64,000 bases of DNA from Streptosporangium amethystogenes (GCF_000721075.1 NZ_JOEQ01000018.1:1-64000), one strand, 5' to 3'; counted from the first letter of the stretch, positions 1 to 9,515 are shown. Translations and numbers: made by a program. Notes: generated from the sequence alone by a model not told the origin.

Positions 1-197
1 GGGCCGTCGGTGACGCTCAGCCTGCCGGCGGTGATCGTGACCCGCGCGCCCTGTGCGCTCGGGGCCAGCCCGGCGGTGTCCAGCAACGCCCCGGCCGCGG
101 TGGCCTCCCCGCCGAGCTTGGCGATGGCCTCCATCAACTCCGCCGACGGCGGGGTGGAAGGCTGGCTGGTGACCTTAATGGTGATCATGTATCGCAT
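1..197 (-). CDS. YCII/DGPF-domain protein, 3' end cut by window
   Basis: The first 65 codons of a minus-strand gene are visible; the rest lies beyond base 1. The protein opens MRYMITIKVTSQPS and continues with a helix (ELMEAIAKLGGEATAAGALL). It ends in RVTITAGRLSVTDGP, which is the characteristic DGP(F) block of the YCII-related/DGPF family. Start at 197 is chosen because a GAAGGAG ribosome site sits 7 bases upstream; a second in-frame ATG lies at 188. Family members are small dimeric alpha/beta-barrel proteins often encoded beside ECF sigma factors, but no partner is visible here. The function is unknown. Confidence 0.75.
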   Translation of the reverse strand, partial: MRYMITIKVTSQPSTPPSAELMEAIAKLGGEATAAGALLDTAGLAPSAQGARVTITAGRLSVTDG

Positions 198-517
198 CGA
201 ACGTCTCCTTCGATCCTGTTTTCTTGGCGGTGTGCTGCGGGGGTCAGGTGTGCTTAGGCGTCCAGGTCACCGGGTGCGCGGTCCTCGTCGTCCGCTGGGT
301 CATGACCGTTCTCCTCACGAGTCACGAGCCGGCTCTCGGGTGTTCCTCTCGGCCCTCTGACTACGCTTCGAACGGGGTCGCCCCGATTCGACAGCCCGCT
401 CAAATCTTTTTCAAGATCTTTTATCGCCACTGTATCTGCCGAGGCCGCGCGACGGCGAAATGTGTGTCCGGTACTTTGGGCCGCCCCGAGCAGCGTGGAC
501 TTTCGTACCATGTTCAT

Positions 518-1663
518 GTGCTCGCCCTTCTTCGCTCTGTATGGGATGAGCCCCGCCCTCCCAGCCCGCCGTCGCGGGATTGGCGGGACTGGGCACTCGT
601 GGGAGTACTCGTGGCGGTCGCGGTGCTCGAAGGAGTCCTGCGGCCCGATCTTCCGTGGCGGGCCGTCTCGGTGACCGTCACCGTCGGGCTGGTGCCCACG
701 CTGTTGTGGCGCCGGACCAGGCCGCTGCTGATGGTGGTGATCGTCTTCGCCACCACGAGCCTGGCCCCGCTGTTGACGGACGGCGCCCCCCTGGAGACGT
801 ACACGATGGTGTACGTGCTGGTCCTGCTGTACTCGTTGTTCCGATGGGGGTCGGGGCGCGAGGTCGCGGTCGGTTTGACCATCATGATCGCCACGGTCTC
901 CCTCTCGCTGTTCTCCGGCCGCCTCACCCCCGGCGACGCGGTCGGCGCGTTCGCCGTCACGTTCTCGGCCGTCGCCCTGGGCGGGGCGCTCCGCTACCGG
1001 GCCGGGGCGAGAATGCGCGAACTCGACCAGATCAAGCTGCTCGAACGCGAACGGCTGGCCCGCGACCTGCACGACACCGTCGCCCATCACATCTCGGCGA
1101 TGGCGATCCGAGCGCAGGCGGGCATCGCCACCTCGGCGTCGCGGCCGAACTCCGCGACCGAGGCACTGCACGTGATCGAGGCCGAGGCGGCACACGCCCT
1201 CGACGAGATGCGCGCCATGGTCCGCCTCCTGCGCCGGGACCAGCCCGCGGGGCCGGCGCCCGTCCGTCGCATCACCGACCTCGAAAAGCTCGCGAGCCCG
1301 AGCCCGAGCCGCTCCGGCCCGTCCGTCGACGTGGAGATCTCCGACGACATCGGTGACCTTCCCCTGTCCGTCGAGGCTGCGATCTACCGCATCGCCCAGG
1401 AGTCGGTCACCAACGCTCGACGGCACGCCCGTCACGCCACCCGCATCGAGGTTCGCGTCGCCGCCGACGACACGTCGGTGCGCCTGCGCGTGAGTGACGA
1501 CGGCGACAGCGGCCTCGTACGCTCGGCCGGGTCACCGGGATACGGGCTCATCGGCATGATCGAACGCGCTGACCTGCTGGGCGGCACCTGTGAGGCCGGC
1601 CCCGCCCCGGATCGGGGCTGGACCGTGACCGCCGTACTGCCCCGGACCGGAGCGGTGACGTGA
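518..1663 (+). CDS. NarL-type sensor histidine kinase
   Basis: Membrane sensor kinase of about 381 residues. The N-terminal half has five or six hydrophobic segments (roughly residues 25-165). It is followed by a HisKA_3 dimerisation box (ERLARDLHDTVAHH, phospho-accepting His near residue 186) and a HATPase domain with N-box SVTNARRHA near 294 and G-box GYGLIGM near 341. The open frame extends upstream, but coding character starts only near the GTG at 518; no strong ribosome site marks it, so the start is uncertain. Its stop overlaps the next gene's GTG, so the two are translationally coupled. The signal sensed cannot be inferred; the architecture resembles DesK/LiaS-like kinases. Confidence 0.85.
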   Translation: MLALLRSVWDEPRPPSPPSRDWRDWALVGVLVAVAVLEGVLRPDLPWRAVSVTVTVGLVPTLLWRRTRPLLMVVIVFATTSLAPLLTDGAPLETYTMVYVLVLLYSLFRWGSGREVAVGLTIMIATVSLSLFSGRLTPGDAVGAFAVTFSAVALGGALRYRAGARMRELDQIKLLERERLARDLHDTVAHHISAMAIRAQAGIATSASRPNSATEALHVIEAEAAHALDEMRAMVRLLRRDQPAGPAPVRRITDLEKLASPSPSRSGPSVDVEISDDIGDLPLSVEAAIYRIAQESVTNARRHARHATRIEVRVAADDTSVRLRVSDDGDSGLVRSAGSPGYGLIGMIERADLLGGTCEAGPAPDRGWTVTAVLPRTGAVT

Positions 1664-2310
1664 GCATCCGGGTGCTCGTCGCCGACGACCAGGAGATCGT
1701 CCGCACCGGGCTCACCATGATTCTCGACGCCCAGCCGGACATCGAGGTCGTCGGCGAAGCCGCCGACGGGTGGCGAGCAGTCCAGCTGGCGCGGCGCCTA
1801 CACCCTGACGTGTGCCTGTTCGACATCCGCATGCCCGGCCTCGACGGCATCGAAGCCACCCGCTCCCTCGCCGGGCCAGGCGTCAAGGACCCCCTCGCCG
1901 TCGTCGTCATCACCACTTTCGACCTCGACGAGTACGTCTACGCCGCGCTGCGAGCCGGTGCCCGGGGTTTTCTGCTCAAGAACGCCGGAACCGACCTGCT
2001 CTCCCAGGCCGTCCACGCCGCCGCGGACGGCGACGCGCTCATCGCCCCGAGCGTCACCGCACGGCTGCTGGGAACCTTCGCCCGCACCATGCCCGCCACA
2101 CCGCCGGTGCGCCCCATCGAGGCGCTCACGGCCCGGGAGGAACAGATCCTGGCCACCGTGGCACGTGGACGGACCAACAACGAGATCGCCGACGAGTTGC
2201 ACATCTCTCTCAGCACGGTGAAGTCCCACATCGCCAGCCTGCTGGCCAAGCTGGGCGCCCGCAACCGCGTCGAGATCGCCATGTGGGCCTACGAGACCAA
2301 GCGTGTCTAG
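1660..2310 (+). CDS. NarL/LuxR-family response regulator
   Basis: A 216-residue DNA-binding response regulator, partner of the kinase immediately upstream with a 4-base overlap (GTG start inside the kinase stop). The receiver domain spans residues 3-120, with acidic pair D9/D10, phospho-acceptor D55 in LFDIRMPG and the conserved lysine in FLLKNAG. The C-terminal LuxR-type helix-turn-helix (about 150-210) reads LTAREEQILATVARG and ISLSTVKSHIASLLAKLG. No target operator is evident nearby. The downstream DUF2306 gene is convergent, so the regulated genes are not obvious from context. Confidence 0.92.
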   Translation: MSIRVLVADDQEIVRTGLTMILDAQPDIEVVGEAADGWRAVQLARRLHPDVCLFDIRMPGLDGIEATRSLAGPGVKDPLAVVVITTFDLDEYVYAALRAGARGFLLKNAGTDLLSQAVHAAADGDALIAPSVTARLLGTFARTMPATPPVRPIEALTAREEQILATVARGRTNNEIADELHISLSTVKSHIASLLAKLGARNRVEIAMWAYETKRV

Positions 2311-2457
2311 AAGTGACCACGCCACGACGGCTCCCCTCGCGGGGCGGGCCGGTTTCCGCCCACCGTCCCCGCGACGCCTGCCGCACTTCCGGCGACAGGT
2401 TCCCGGTCCTTGACGGCCCGTTTCCTTCACCGGCCCGCAGGACCGCCCACAGCGGCA

Positions 2458-3207
2458 TCAAGGTGCTGACCGGGCGCGGGTTGGATTGGCCGGTCGTCTA
2501 CGGATGACCCATTCGGCCACCGCGAGATTTATCACCCATCCGGCGCCTACGAGCAGCGCCCTGGAGAACTCGCCGGGCGCGCCGATGATCAGGAACCAGA
2601 ACAGGTGGGTCAGCGCCTGCGTGCCCGCGCCCAGGCCGATCGCATAACCACGGATCATCCAGGCGCGGTGCCGGGCGATGTCTCGCCGCCGGATCGCGGC
2701 GAAGCCGAGAACGACGGCCACGACCATGGTCGAGCCGAACACGAGCCGGAAGCCGGAAAGGAGATCGCCGTCGCCCTCAGGGCGGGGATAGAACAGGGTC
2801 ATCCACAACCCCGAGAGCGCCGCGACGAGTCCAGCCGGGACCAGAACCCGCCCGGCGACGCGGTGCCAGGCGGACCTCCGGCGGCGGAAGCGGGGAGCGA
2901 ACTGAAAGGCCCCCAGAACGCTGTACAGGCTGACGCTGAGGATGTGCAGCACCACCGGCAGGGGCGCCGCGAAGAACCGTGCGTTCTCCGGTGTGATGTC
3001 CGCGCCGCCCGTCAGCTCGGTCAGGCGGACGGCTCCGGCGATGATCGGAACAGCACTGAGCACCACCAGCGCGGCGGGCACGAGCCAATCCGCCCTGGCA
3101 GAGGAGGCTACGGCGGAAGTCTCCGCGGTGTTCTGGTCATCCGCCGGCCGGCCGCTTCGCGTCGACTGCGGAGATGGAAGGTGTCCTGTCAGGCTCTCGT
3201 CGGTCAT
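2458..3207 (-). CDS. DUF2306 membrane protein
   Basis: About 249 residues from the ATG at 3207 (MTDESLTGHLP); the frame is open further upstream, but that extension looks non-coding. After a polar N-terminus of about 45 residues there are six to seven hydrophobic helices, including WLVPAALVVLSAVPIIAGAV. Conserved polar residues of the family are present: PVVLHILSVSLYSVLGAFQF, WHRVAGR and RHRAWMIRGYAI. These His/Arg-bearing helices are typical of DUF2306 predicted membrane proteins. Biochemical function is unknown. It is divergent from the MDR oxidoreductase at 3458, with about 250 bases between the two starts. Confidence 0.7.
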   Translation of the reverse strand: MTDESLTGHLPSPQSTRSGRPADDQNTAETSAVASSARADWLVPAALVVLSAVPIIAGAVRLTELTGGADITPENARFFAAPLPVVLHILSVSLYSVLGAFQFAPRFRRRRSAWHRVAGRVLVPAGLVAALSGLWMTLFYPRPEGDGDLLSGFRLVFGSTMVVAVVLGFAAIRRRDIARHRAWMIRGYAIGLGAGTQALTHLFWFLIIGAPGEFSRALLVGAGWVINLAVAEWVIRRRPANPTRARSAP

Positions 3208-3457
3208 GACCCGATCGTGACGACCGAGACAGTGTCGGATCATCACCAGAACGGCCTGATCTGAGTCGGCCGATCATCCGCCAAACAGGCGTACTTTCGG
3301 CTGATGAGCCCTTTACGCAGGCCTTCTACGCTGATTCTCGGTGGCTCGCGACACGCCGGTCGGCGGTACCTCCGCCCCATCCGACACGGGCCACGACATC
3401 GATCATGGATCTGCGGCACGGCTGACACCCGTACCCGCGATGGATGAGGAGAATGTG

Positions 3458-4444
3458 ATGAAGGCGTTCGTCCTACGTTCGTACGGCTCACCCGACGCAC
3501 TGGATCTCACCGATATCGACAAGCCCGTGCCCGGCGACGACGAGGTGCTGGTCCGGGTGCGTGCCACCTCCGTCCAGCCCTATGACTGGCACCTCATGAG
3601 AGGGGAGCCGTACATCGCGCGCCTGATGAGCGGCGGCCCCGGACTGCGCAAGCCGAAGATCGGCATCCTGGGCGCCGACGTGGCGGGACAGGTCGAGGCG
3701 GTCGGCAAGGGCGTGACGGAGTTCCGCCCCGGCGACGAGGTGTTCGCGATGCCCAAGCAGGGCGGCTTCTCCGAGTACGTCTGCGTCCGGGAAGACGAAC
3801 TGGCGCCGAAACCGAAGAACCTGTCGTACGAGCAGGCGGCGGCGATACCGATGGCGGCCAACACCGCCCTGCTGGGCCTGCGTGACGAGGGGCAGATCCA
3901 GCCAGGACAGAAGGTCCTCGTCAACGGCGCTTCGGGAGGCGTGGGGACGTTCGCCGTGCAGCTCGCCCGGGTGTTCGGCGCGGAGGTCACCGGCGTCTGC
4001 AGCACGCGCAACGTGGGCCTGGTCCGCTCGATCGGCGCAGATGAGGTCATTGACTACACCAAAGAAGACTTCACTCGGAATGGACGGCGTTACGATCTCC
4101 TGCTGGACGTCGCGGGAGGCCGCTCGCCGTCGGCATGCCGGCGGGTGTTGACCCCCAGAGGGACCCGCGTCATCGTCGGCGGGCCGGGCGGCCGATGGCT
4201 GCAACCCGTTGGCCACATGTTCTCGGCGTTCATGGCGTCGCCGTTCATGTCCCAGCGGACGACCCTGGCGGACGTGGTCCGATACACGGAGAACAAACGG
4301 AACCTGATGACACTGACCGAGTTCGTCGAGGACGGCAGAATCACCCCGGTTATCGACCGGTGCTACCCGTTCGAAGAGATCCCGGCGGCCATCAGATACC
4401 AGGAGGAGGGACACACCCCGGGGAAGGTCGTCATCACGGTTTGA
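3458..4444 (+). CDS. zinc-independent MDR oxidoreductase (quinone reductase-like)
   Basis: A 328-residue medium-chain dehydrogenase/reductase. The GroES-like N-domain carries GILGADVAGQVEAVG near residue 70. The nucleotide-binding fold contains NGASGGVGTFAVQLA near 155, the AxxGxxG pattern typical of NADPH-dependent quinone oxidoreductases. The cysteine cluster of zinc alcohol dehydrogenases is absent. The C-terminus HTPGKVVITV is typical of the family. Start 3458 is chosen for GAGGAG eight bases upstream; the open frame begins at 3341. It probably reduces a quinone or an alpha,beta-unsaturated carbonyl with NADPH; the substrate is unknown. Confidence 0.88.
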   Translation: MKAFVLRSYGSPDALDLTDIDKPVPGDDEVLVRVRATSVQPYDWHLMRGEPYIARLMSGGPGLRKPKIGILGADVAGQVEAVGKGVTEFRPGDEVFAMPKQGGFSEYVCVREDELAPKPKNLSYEQAAAIPMAANTALLGLRDEGQIQPGQKVLVNGASGGVGTFAVQLARVFGAEVTGVCSTRNVGLVRSIGADEVIDYTKEDFTRNGRRYDLLLDVAGGRSPSACRRVLTPRGTRVIVGGPGGRWLQPVGHMFSAFMASPFMSQRTTLADVVRYTENKRNLMTLTEFVEDGRITPVIDRCYPFEEIPAAIRYQEEGHTPGKVVITV

Positions 4445-4854
4445 GGCACCACCGGATCCGCCACGCGCACGACGCTCGACCGGGCCGATGTCCCGCCTGC
4501 GAAGACCCCTTGATCGCCCCCAGGGGTCTCCGCGTCCGGCCACTCCTCCGAAACCGCGGTAACCACAAGGTTCGTGCGCGGTGGCATCTACAGATCAGAC
4601 CGTTACCGACTCTCCATCGGGATAGGTGAAGGGCGACCGGGGCGAGCAGAAGCCCCACACGATCTGCAGCGGCTCGGCGGGACGGAGAGCGTAGACGGAA
4701 TGGCTCGGCTTCTCGGAAACCGAGGGCATTCGCAAGCCCGACACCGATCCACTCAAAACAACCGGGTGACCCCTGCCTTGAAGGGGCGGCCGACAGGTAC
4801 GACACCCACCGGCCAGGAAACGCCGGTGCCTACCAACGTGTATCTATGTGACCC
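4445..4854. other. 410-base intergenic stretch
   Basis: Apart from the hairpin I see no gene. One short in-frame run on the plus strand near 4690-4768 (GFSETEGIRKPDTDP then stop) resembles the RKPD motif region of HAD hydrolases and may be a relic. The stretch precedes the recombinase scar and is probably disturbed DNA. Confidence 0.3.
4503..4529 (+). terminator. hairpin after MDR oxidoreductase
   Basis: AGACCCCT (4503-4510) pairs perfectly with AGGGGTCT (4522-4529) across an 11-base loop, 58 bases after the oxidoreductase stop. There is no U-tract, as is usual in high-GC actinomycetes. Confidence 0.5.
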
Positions 4855-5940
4855 ATGCGACGAGCCGCGATTTACTGCCGGATCAGCCAGGACCGTGAGG
4901 GCGCAGGGTTGGGCGTCGCCCGCCAGGAGGCCGACTGCCGAGCCCTGATCGAACGTAAAGGGTGGACTGTGGTGGACGTCTACCCCGACAACGACGTCAG
5001 CGCCTACTCGGGAGCGCCGCGTCCGGCGTGGAAGCGTCTGCTGGCCGACATCGAAGAAGGGACGGTCGATGCCATCGCCTGTTGGCACGTCGACCGGCTG
5101 ACCCGCTCCCCGCGTGAGCTGGAAGACGTGATCGACCTGGCCGACCGGCGCGGCGTCGAACTGGCCACCGTCACCGGGGAAATCGATCTCGCCACCCCAA
5201 CCGGACGTCTGATCGCCCGGATGCTGGGAGCCGCCGCCCGGCATGAAGCCGAGCACAAGGCCGAGCGGCAGAAGCGTCAGCGCCGCCAGAGTGCCGAGGC
5301 GGGCAAGGTCTCCGGCGGAGGGATGCGCCCATACGGCTACGCCGAGGACCGCGTCACGGTCATCGACGAGGAAGCCGAGGTGATCCGGGAGGCCGCTCGA
5401 CGGCTACTCGCCGGAGAGTCGCTGTCGAGCGTGTGTCGAGACTTCCGAAAGCGTGAGATCACGACTCCTGCCGGAGGTCACTGGATCCCGACGACATTGC
5501 GTCGGTTGCTGGCGTCGGCGCGGATCAGCGGACGGCGCGAGCACACGCCCCGCAGCGCTGCCGAGACCACGCGCCCGCTGCTGGGGGAGATCGTGGCCGA
5601 CGCCGTCTGGCCCGCCATCATCAGTGCCACCGACTCGGATCGGCTGCGCGCCCTGTTGAGTGATCCAGCTCGTGATTTCCGTGCCCAGGCCGCCACCGGG
5701 CGGACCTATTTGCTGTCCGGGATTCTGCGGTGCGGCCGGTGTGGCTGGCGGATGAGCGGCCGTCCCCGCTCCGGCGTGCCGCGCTACGTGTGCCCGAACG
5801 TACCGGGCACCGCGGCCTGCGGCGGCGTGGCCACCAACGCCGCCCGGACTGATGAGCATGTGCGGGACGCGGAACGGTTTGAGCCGTTGAAAACAGTGAC
5901 TCGGGCAATCCCGTCAACGGGGATCAATCCTGATAGCTGA
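4855..5940 (+). pseudogene. large serine recombinase, 3'-truncated
   Basis: A 361-codon frame. The N-terminal resolvase domain has the catalytic serine in YCRISQD (S11) and conserved arginines in WHVDRLTRSPRELE. It is followed by a Recombinase domain (GMRPYGYAED, about 150-240) and a zinc ribbon near 290-325 (CGRCGWRM, YVCPN, ACGG). Homology stops at ARTDEHVRDA (about base 5868). The usual coiled-coil/C-terminal region is missing and replaced by about 24 unrelated residues before a stop. Intact family members are normally about 450-550 residues. Truncation coincides with the start of an IS-derived scar. The catalytic domain looks intact, but the DNA-binding C-terminal part is incomplete, so integrase activity is unlikely. 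Confidence 0.75.
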
Positions 5941-6063
5941 GGCCGTGACGATCGCTGACTTCGGTTAGTTACCGCTCATGGCTTGGGCGATCGCTGCCGC
6001 GGCCCTCCTTCGTCAGGCCTTGCCACCGGGCGAACTGGAGTACCGCCAACGGCTCTCGGGCTA
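5941..6063. other. junction DNA between recombinase stub and IS remnant
   Basis: No gene. A small hairpin AACGG (5873-5877)/CCGTT (5884-5888) sits just upstream, inside the non-homologous tail of the recombinase. The interval may be debris from an earlier insertion. Confidence 0.3.
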
Positions 6064-6738
6064 GAGCCTATTTCAAAGGCAGGTGAGCCAGTCGTTGATG
6101 GCGGCGATATGGATGGTGGCCTGGTAACGGACGGCGAGCTTGTCGTATCTGGTGGCGAGGGCGCGGTGGCGCTTGAGCCGGTTGATGCCGCGCTCCACGG
6201 CGTTGCGATCGCGGTAGTCGATCCGGTCGAAGGCCGGAGGCCGGCCACCGCGGCTGCCGCGTCGTAGCCGCCCTTGAACCCGGTCGGCCGGTTCGGGAAT
6301 CGTGGCGCGGATACCGCGCCGGCGCAGGTGAGAACGGATGGCCTGGAAGGAGTAGGCCTTGTCCGCCCGCACCCGGGCCGGGCGGGTGCGCGGCCGTCCC
6401 GGCCCTGAACGAAACACCCTGATGGCGGCCATGACCGCCTCGAACTGCGGCGCGTCACCGCGCTGGCCGGCGGTCACGACCAGCGACAGCAGTTTCTGGC
6501 CCTGCTCGCACGCCAGGTGCAGCTTGGTCGACAGGCCGCCGCGAGAGCGGCCCAAAGCGTGATCGTCGGGTTCGGCCTCCACCCCGCCGGGCGGCTCGGC
6601 CTGCCGGTTTGCTTTTGTCGATGCCCCGGCCGCGTGCTGGTGGGCTCGGCAGATCGTGGAATCGACTCCCACCTCCCAGCCGATCAGCCCTTGGGCGTCC
6701 CCGGCGGCCTGCAGGTCGTACACGATCTGCCGCCAGAC
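6064..6738 (-). mobile_element. IS5-family insertion sequence remnant, transposase 5' end missing
   Basis: The C-terminal three quarters of a DDE transposase read on the minus strand from about 6738 to the stop at 6073. The full catalytic triad is visible: GVDSTICRAHQHAAG (first D), VRADKAYSF (second D) and AVERGINRLKR (E). The protein should begin roughly 80-90 residues earlier. Instead the frame continues into the antisense of a multicopper oxidase fragment, giving a chimeric 278-codon frame (6073-6909) that is not a real transposase. Sequence just past the stop (GAGCCTATTTCAAAG, about 6064-6078) looks like an IS terminal end. The element is therefore truncated and probably immobile. Confidence 0.75.
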
Positions 6739-6906
6739 ACCTTCGACGTGCGGCCCGGCGAGGTGTGGGAGGTGGCGTTCCGCGCGGCCAATCCCGGCGT
6801 GTGGATGAACCACTGCCACAACCTCGCGCACGCCGACCAGGGGATGGCCCTGCATCTGCGGTACGAGGGCGTGACATCCCCCTTCCACGGCGGGCACGGC
6901 GGCTAG
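6736..6906 (+). pseudogene. multicopper oxidase, C-terminal remnant
   Basis: On the plus strand, about 57 codons end at the TAG at 6904-6906. They encode DTFDVRPGEVWEVAF, then NPGVWMNHCHNLAHADQGM and HLRYEGVTSPF. The HCH block with a following Met is the type 1/type 3 copper-binding C-terminal motif of multicopper oxidases. Everything upstream of about base 6736 is IS-derived on the other strand, so the front three quarters of the gene are lost. It is not expected to be functional. Confidence 0.75.
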
Positions 6907-7011
6907 CACCGCGTGGAAGTTTCACGGCGGGGCGGGGCATCCCGCCACCGGGCGGAAGTGGTCTTCGCAGGAGATGAGCGGGGACGGGCCGGCACGGAAG
7001 GATCATGCCGT

Positions 7012-7027
7012 GGGCAACCGGTTGCCC
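7012..7027. repeat. perfect 16-bp palindrome upstream of mannosyltransferase
   Basis: GGGCAACCGGTTGCCC is a perfect 8+8 palindrome, 30 bases before the ATG at 7057. It may be an operator or a hairpin in the leader. Confidence 0.45.
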
Positions 7028-7056
7028 GGATTTTGCGGCTATATAAGGATTCTTGC

Positions 7057-8313
7057 ATGACTGATCGCGCGCCCGCCGGGCCGGTGGAGATCACGGAGCC
7101 GGAACCGGCCGACGCGGAACCCGGCGCACGTCCCGGCGAGACGACCGCCGAGACTTCCGGCGAGACGACCGGCGAGTCAACCGGTGAGGTGGCCGGGCGG
7201 CGGTGGGTGCCCAGGTTCCTGACTGACCCCGGCGACCGGCTGGCCCTGCTCCTCTGGGCGCTGTCGCACGTCGGTGTGCTGATCTACACCTACCTGGCCG
7301 GCCCTGGCCGGACCACCGACCCCTTCCTCAACCGGTTCACCCGCTGGGACGCCGAGAACTTCATCGCCATCGCCCAGTTCGGCTACGACGGCCCCCCGGG
7401 CATGCAGGACGCCGGGAAGCTGCCGGCGTTCTTCCCCGGCATGGCGATACTGATCAAGGTGATGCGGCCGGTCGTCGAGGACGGCCGGCTGGCCACGATG
7501 ATCATCTCGCTGGTGGCCAGCGCGGTGCTCGCGGTGGCGCTGTCGCGGCTCGCCGAGACGTACGCGGCAGGCAGCGGCCGGTACGCGGTGGCGGCGCTGT
7601 TCCTCAGCCCGTTCGCCGTGTTCCTGTACTCCGGCTACTCGGAGGCGCTGTTCCTCGCCCTGGCCGTCTCGGCGTGGCTGCTCGCCAGGAACGGCCGCTG
7701 GGAGGACGCCGCGCTGTGCGCCACCGGAGCCGCCACGGTGCGCATCTCCGGCCTGTTCCTGGCCTTCGGGCTGCTCGTCATGTTCCTGGCGGCGGAGAAC
7801 GGCCGCAAACGCCCGGGCGGGTGGCGCCTGCTGCCCTGGCTCGCGCTCCCCGGTGTGCCGCTCGTGCTGTACAGCGTCTACCAGTGGACCCGCACCGGCG
7901 ACTGGCTGGCCTACAACTCGGTGCAGGACCGGTTCTGGGGCCGGCACGCCGTCTGGCCGTGGGAGGCGCTCGCCAACACCTGGAGCATGTCCGACGACGT
8001 CGCCTCGCTCACCACGTCCTACTACGAGGAGATCATCTCGGCCGCGGTGCTGCTGGTGCTGGCCGGCTGCCTCGCGGTACGGCGCAAGTGGCCGGAGTTC
8101 GCGTACATCACCCCCCAGGTGCTGTCCTTCCTCACCCTGTCGTCGTTCTACATGTCGATCGGCCGGGGGTCGCTGACCTGGTTTCCCCTGTGGATCGCCA
8201 TCGGCGTCGCGGGGGTGCGAAGACCCTGGGTGTGGCTGGTGAGCATGGCCATCATGATCCCGGTCATGGCGATCAACACCGGGAACTTCACCACCGGCGC
8301 GTGGATCGGCTGA
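7057..8313 (+). CDS. PIG-V-like integral membrane mannosyltransferase
   Basis: About 418 residues from the ATG at 7057 (AAGGAT site 6 bases upstream). A 45-residue acidic, Thr/Glu-rich N-terminus precedes eight or more transmembrane helices. Between the first helices lies TRWDAENFIAIAQFGY, the [FW]DxxxY-type motif of GT-C fold, polyprenyl-phosphate-mannose-dependent transferases. Further conserved pieces are FFPGMAILIKVM, LFLSPFAVFLYSGYSEALF and SVQDRFWGRH. Actinobacterial relatives use polyprenyl-phosphate mannose outside the membrane in lipoglycan or glycoprotein synthesis; the acceptor here is unknown. It stands alone downstream of a recombination scar. Confidence 0.75.
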   Translation: MTDRAPAGPVEITEPEPADAEPGARPGETTAETSGETTGESTGEVAGRRWVPRFLTDPGDRLALLLWALSHVGVLIYTYLAGPGRTTDPFLNRFTRWDAENFIAIAQFGYDGPPGMQDAGKLPAFFPGMAILIKVMRPVVEDGRLATMIISLVASAVLAVALSRLAETYAAGSGRYAVAALFLSPFAVFLYSGYSEALFLALAVSAWLLARNGRWEDAALCATGAATVRISGLFLAFGLLVMFLAAENGRKRPGGWRLLPWLALPGVPLVLYSVYQWTRTGDWLAYNSVQDRFWGRHAVWPWEALANTWSMSDDVASLTTSYYEEIISAAVLLVLAGCLAVRRKWPEFAYITPQVLSFLTLSSFYMSIGRGSLTWFPLWIAIGVAGVRRPWVWLVSMAIMIPVMAINTGNFTTGAWIG

Positions 8314-8831
8314 CACCGCCCGCGCCCGGCATTCCGCCCGCGCCCGGCGGTCCACCGGCGGGCGTCAGGGCGGGCGCGGGGCGGCGGGTGCCGTCAGGGC
8401 CAGGAGGAGTCCTGCTCGGGGTCGCCACCGTCGGACAGCAGCCGGACGTCCGCCTCGACCATCATGGCGACGAGCTCCTCGAATTCAGACGACGCCAAGA
8501 TTCAGACGTCGTTGACAGCCCGAACGACCTCCTCCACCACCAGGGGGGATTGGAGACTGAAGTGGTGCTCTCTTTACTGCCCCGAGGCTTCCGGGCCTGG
8601 GCCGGGCGACCCTGCAGTACGGGTCTCCTTGCTATCGGGTGACTCGGGCTGACCATCGGCCGAAATGCTGTGTACAGCGGTGGGATATAGCAACCCCGCC
8701 TCACATGATCACACGCCACCGAACCGTATCTGCCACGTGACCAGAGCGAAGAGCCCTCTACGTCGTGACCGGCTCCCGTTTGTAAACAGGCGCTCAGGCT
8801 TGTGGCGATGCCGTACCTAGGATGAATCCTT
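8314..8831. other. 518-base intergenic, possible minus-strand gene relic
   Basis: No convincing gene. On the minus strand, codons from about 8490 to the stop at 8394 read EFEELVAMMVEADVRLLSDG and end SSWP. Just upstream another short run reads LVVEEVVRAVNDV before a stop. Both have plausible codon use but are too short and broken to assign. They may be the tail of a decayed gene. Base composition becomes noticeably more A/T-rich from about 8640. Confidence 0.3.
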
Positions 8832-9515
8832 GTGCAACGACTCGCGCTCTTCGACCTGGACAACACTCTCATCAACGTGGACGAGGCGTTCCAGACCTGG
8901 ACCGGGGAGTTCGCTGACGAGCACGGCCTTGAGCACGAGGCGGTTGACTGGCTACTTGCTCTCGACCAGACGGGTTATCCGCATCGTGAGGTCTTCTTCG
9001 CCAAGGTTCGCGACTACTTCGCTCTCACTGAGTCGGTCAAGGAGTTGTGGGGCCACTATCGCAGGCGCATGCCGTATCTGGTGCGTTGTCGACCCGAGGT
9101 GATGGACGGCCTGGCTCGACTCCGTGCGTCCGGCTGGAAAATTGCCATCGTTACCAACGGGACGGCGGACAACCAGCTCGGCAAGATTCAGCGGACGGGA
9201 CTGGCCGAGGCGGTCGACGCCTACGCGCTGTCTGGGCTTGAAGGCATCCGCAAGCCCGATGTCGGCCTGTTCGAGATCGCCGTCCGGCGGTGCGGCATGA
9301 CTCTTGCCGATGGGGGATGGATGGTCGGGGACCACCTAGTCGCCGACATCGATGGAGGACGAGCCGCCGGTCTCCGGACGGTCTGGATCGACCGAGGGAC
9401 CTGGCCAGACCAGGAGCACCAGGCGGACCACGTTGTCACGAACGTGCTGCAGGCGATGGAGATCCTGCACGCGGTTCGGCGACCGATTCGGAAGTGGGGA
9501 AGACACAAATGTTGA
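8832..9515 (+). CDS. HAD-superfamily hydrolase
   Basis: A 227-residue haloacid-dehalogenase-type phosphatase. It shows motif I LALFDLDNTL (nucleophile D8, acid D10), motif II IAIVTNGT near 115, motif III lysine in LEGIRKPDVGLFE, and motif IV MVGDHLVADIDGG near 165. An alpha-helical cap lies between motifs I and II. GTG start at 8832. The substrate is not predictable. It sits at the edge of the island, in DNA less GC-rich than the flanks, with no operon partner. Confidence 0.88.
   Translation: MQRLALFDLDNTLINVDEAFQTWTGEFADEHGLEHEAVDWLLALDQTGYPHREVFFAKVRDYFALTESVKELWGHYRRRMPYLVRCRPEVMDGLARLRASGWKIAIVTNGTADNQLGKIQRTGLAEAVDAYALSGLEGIRKPDVGLFEIAVRRCGMTLADGGWMVGDHLVADIDGGRAAGLRTVWIDRGTWPDQEHQADHVVTNVLQAMEILHAVRRPIRKWGRHKC

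Noticed and set aside
224..517. Upstream extension of the first sensor kinase
   Set aside because: Codon use and sequence (MAVCCGGQVCLGVQ) do not look coding, and it would overlap the promoter of the divergent YCII gene.
6073..6909. A 278-codon minus-strand frame as a complete transposase gene
   Set aside because: The first 55 or so codons are the antisense of a multicopper oxidase C-terminus; only the part below about 6738 is transposase.
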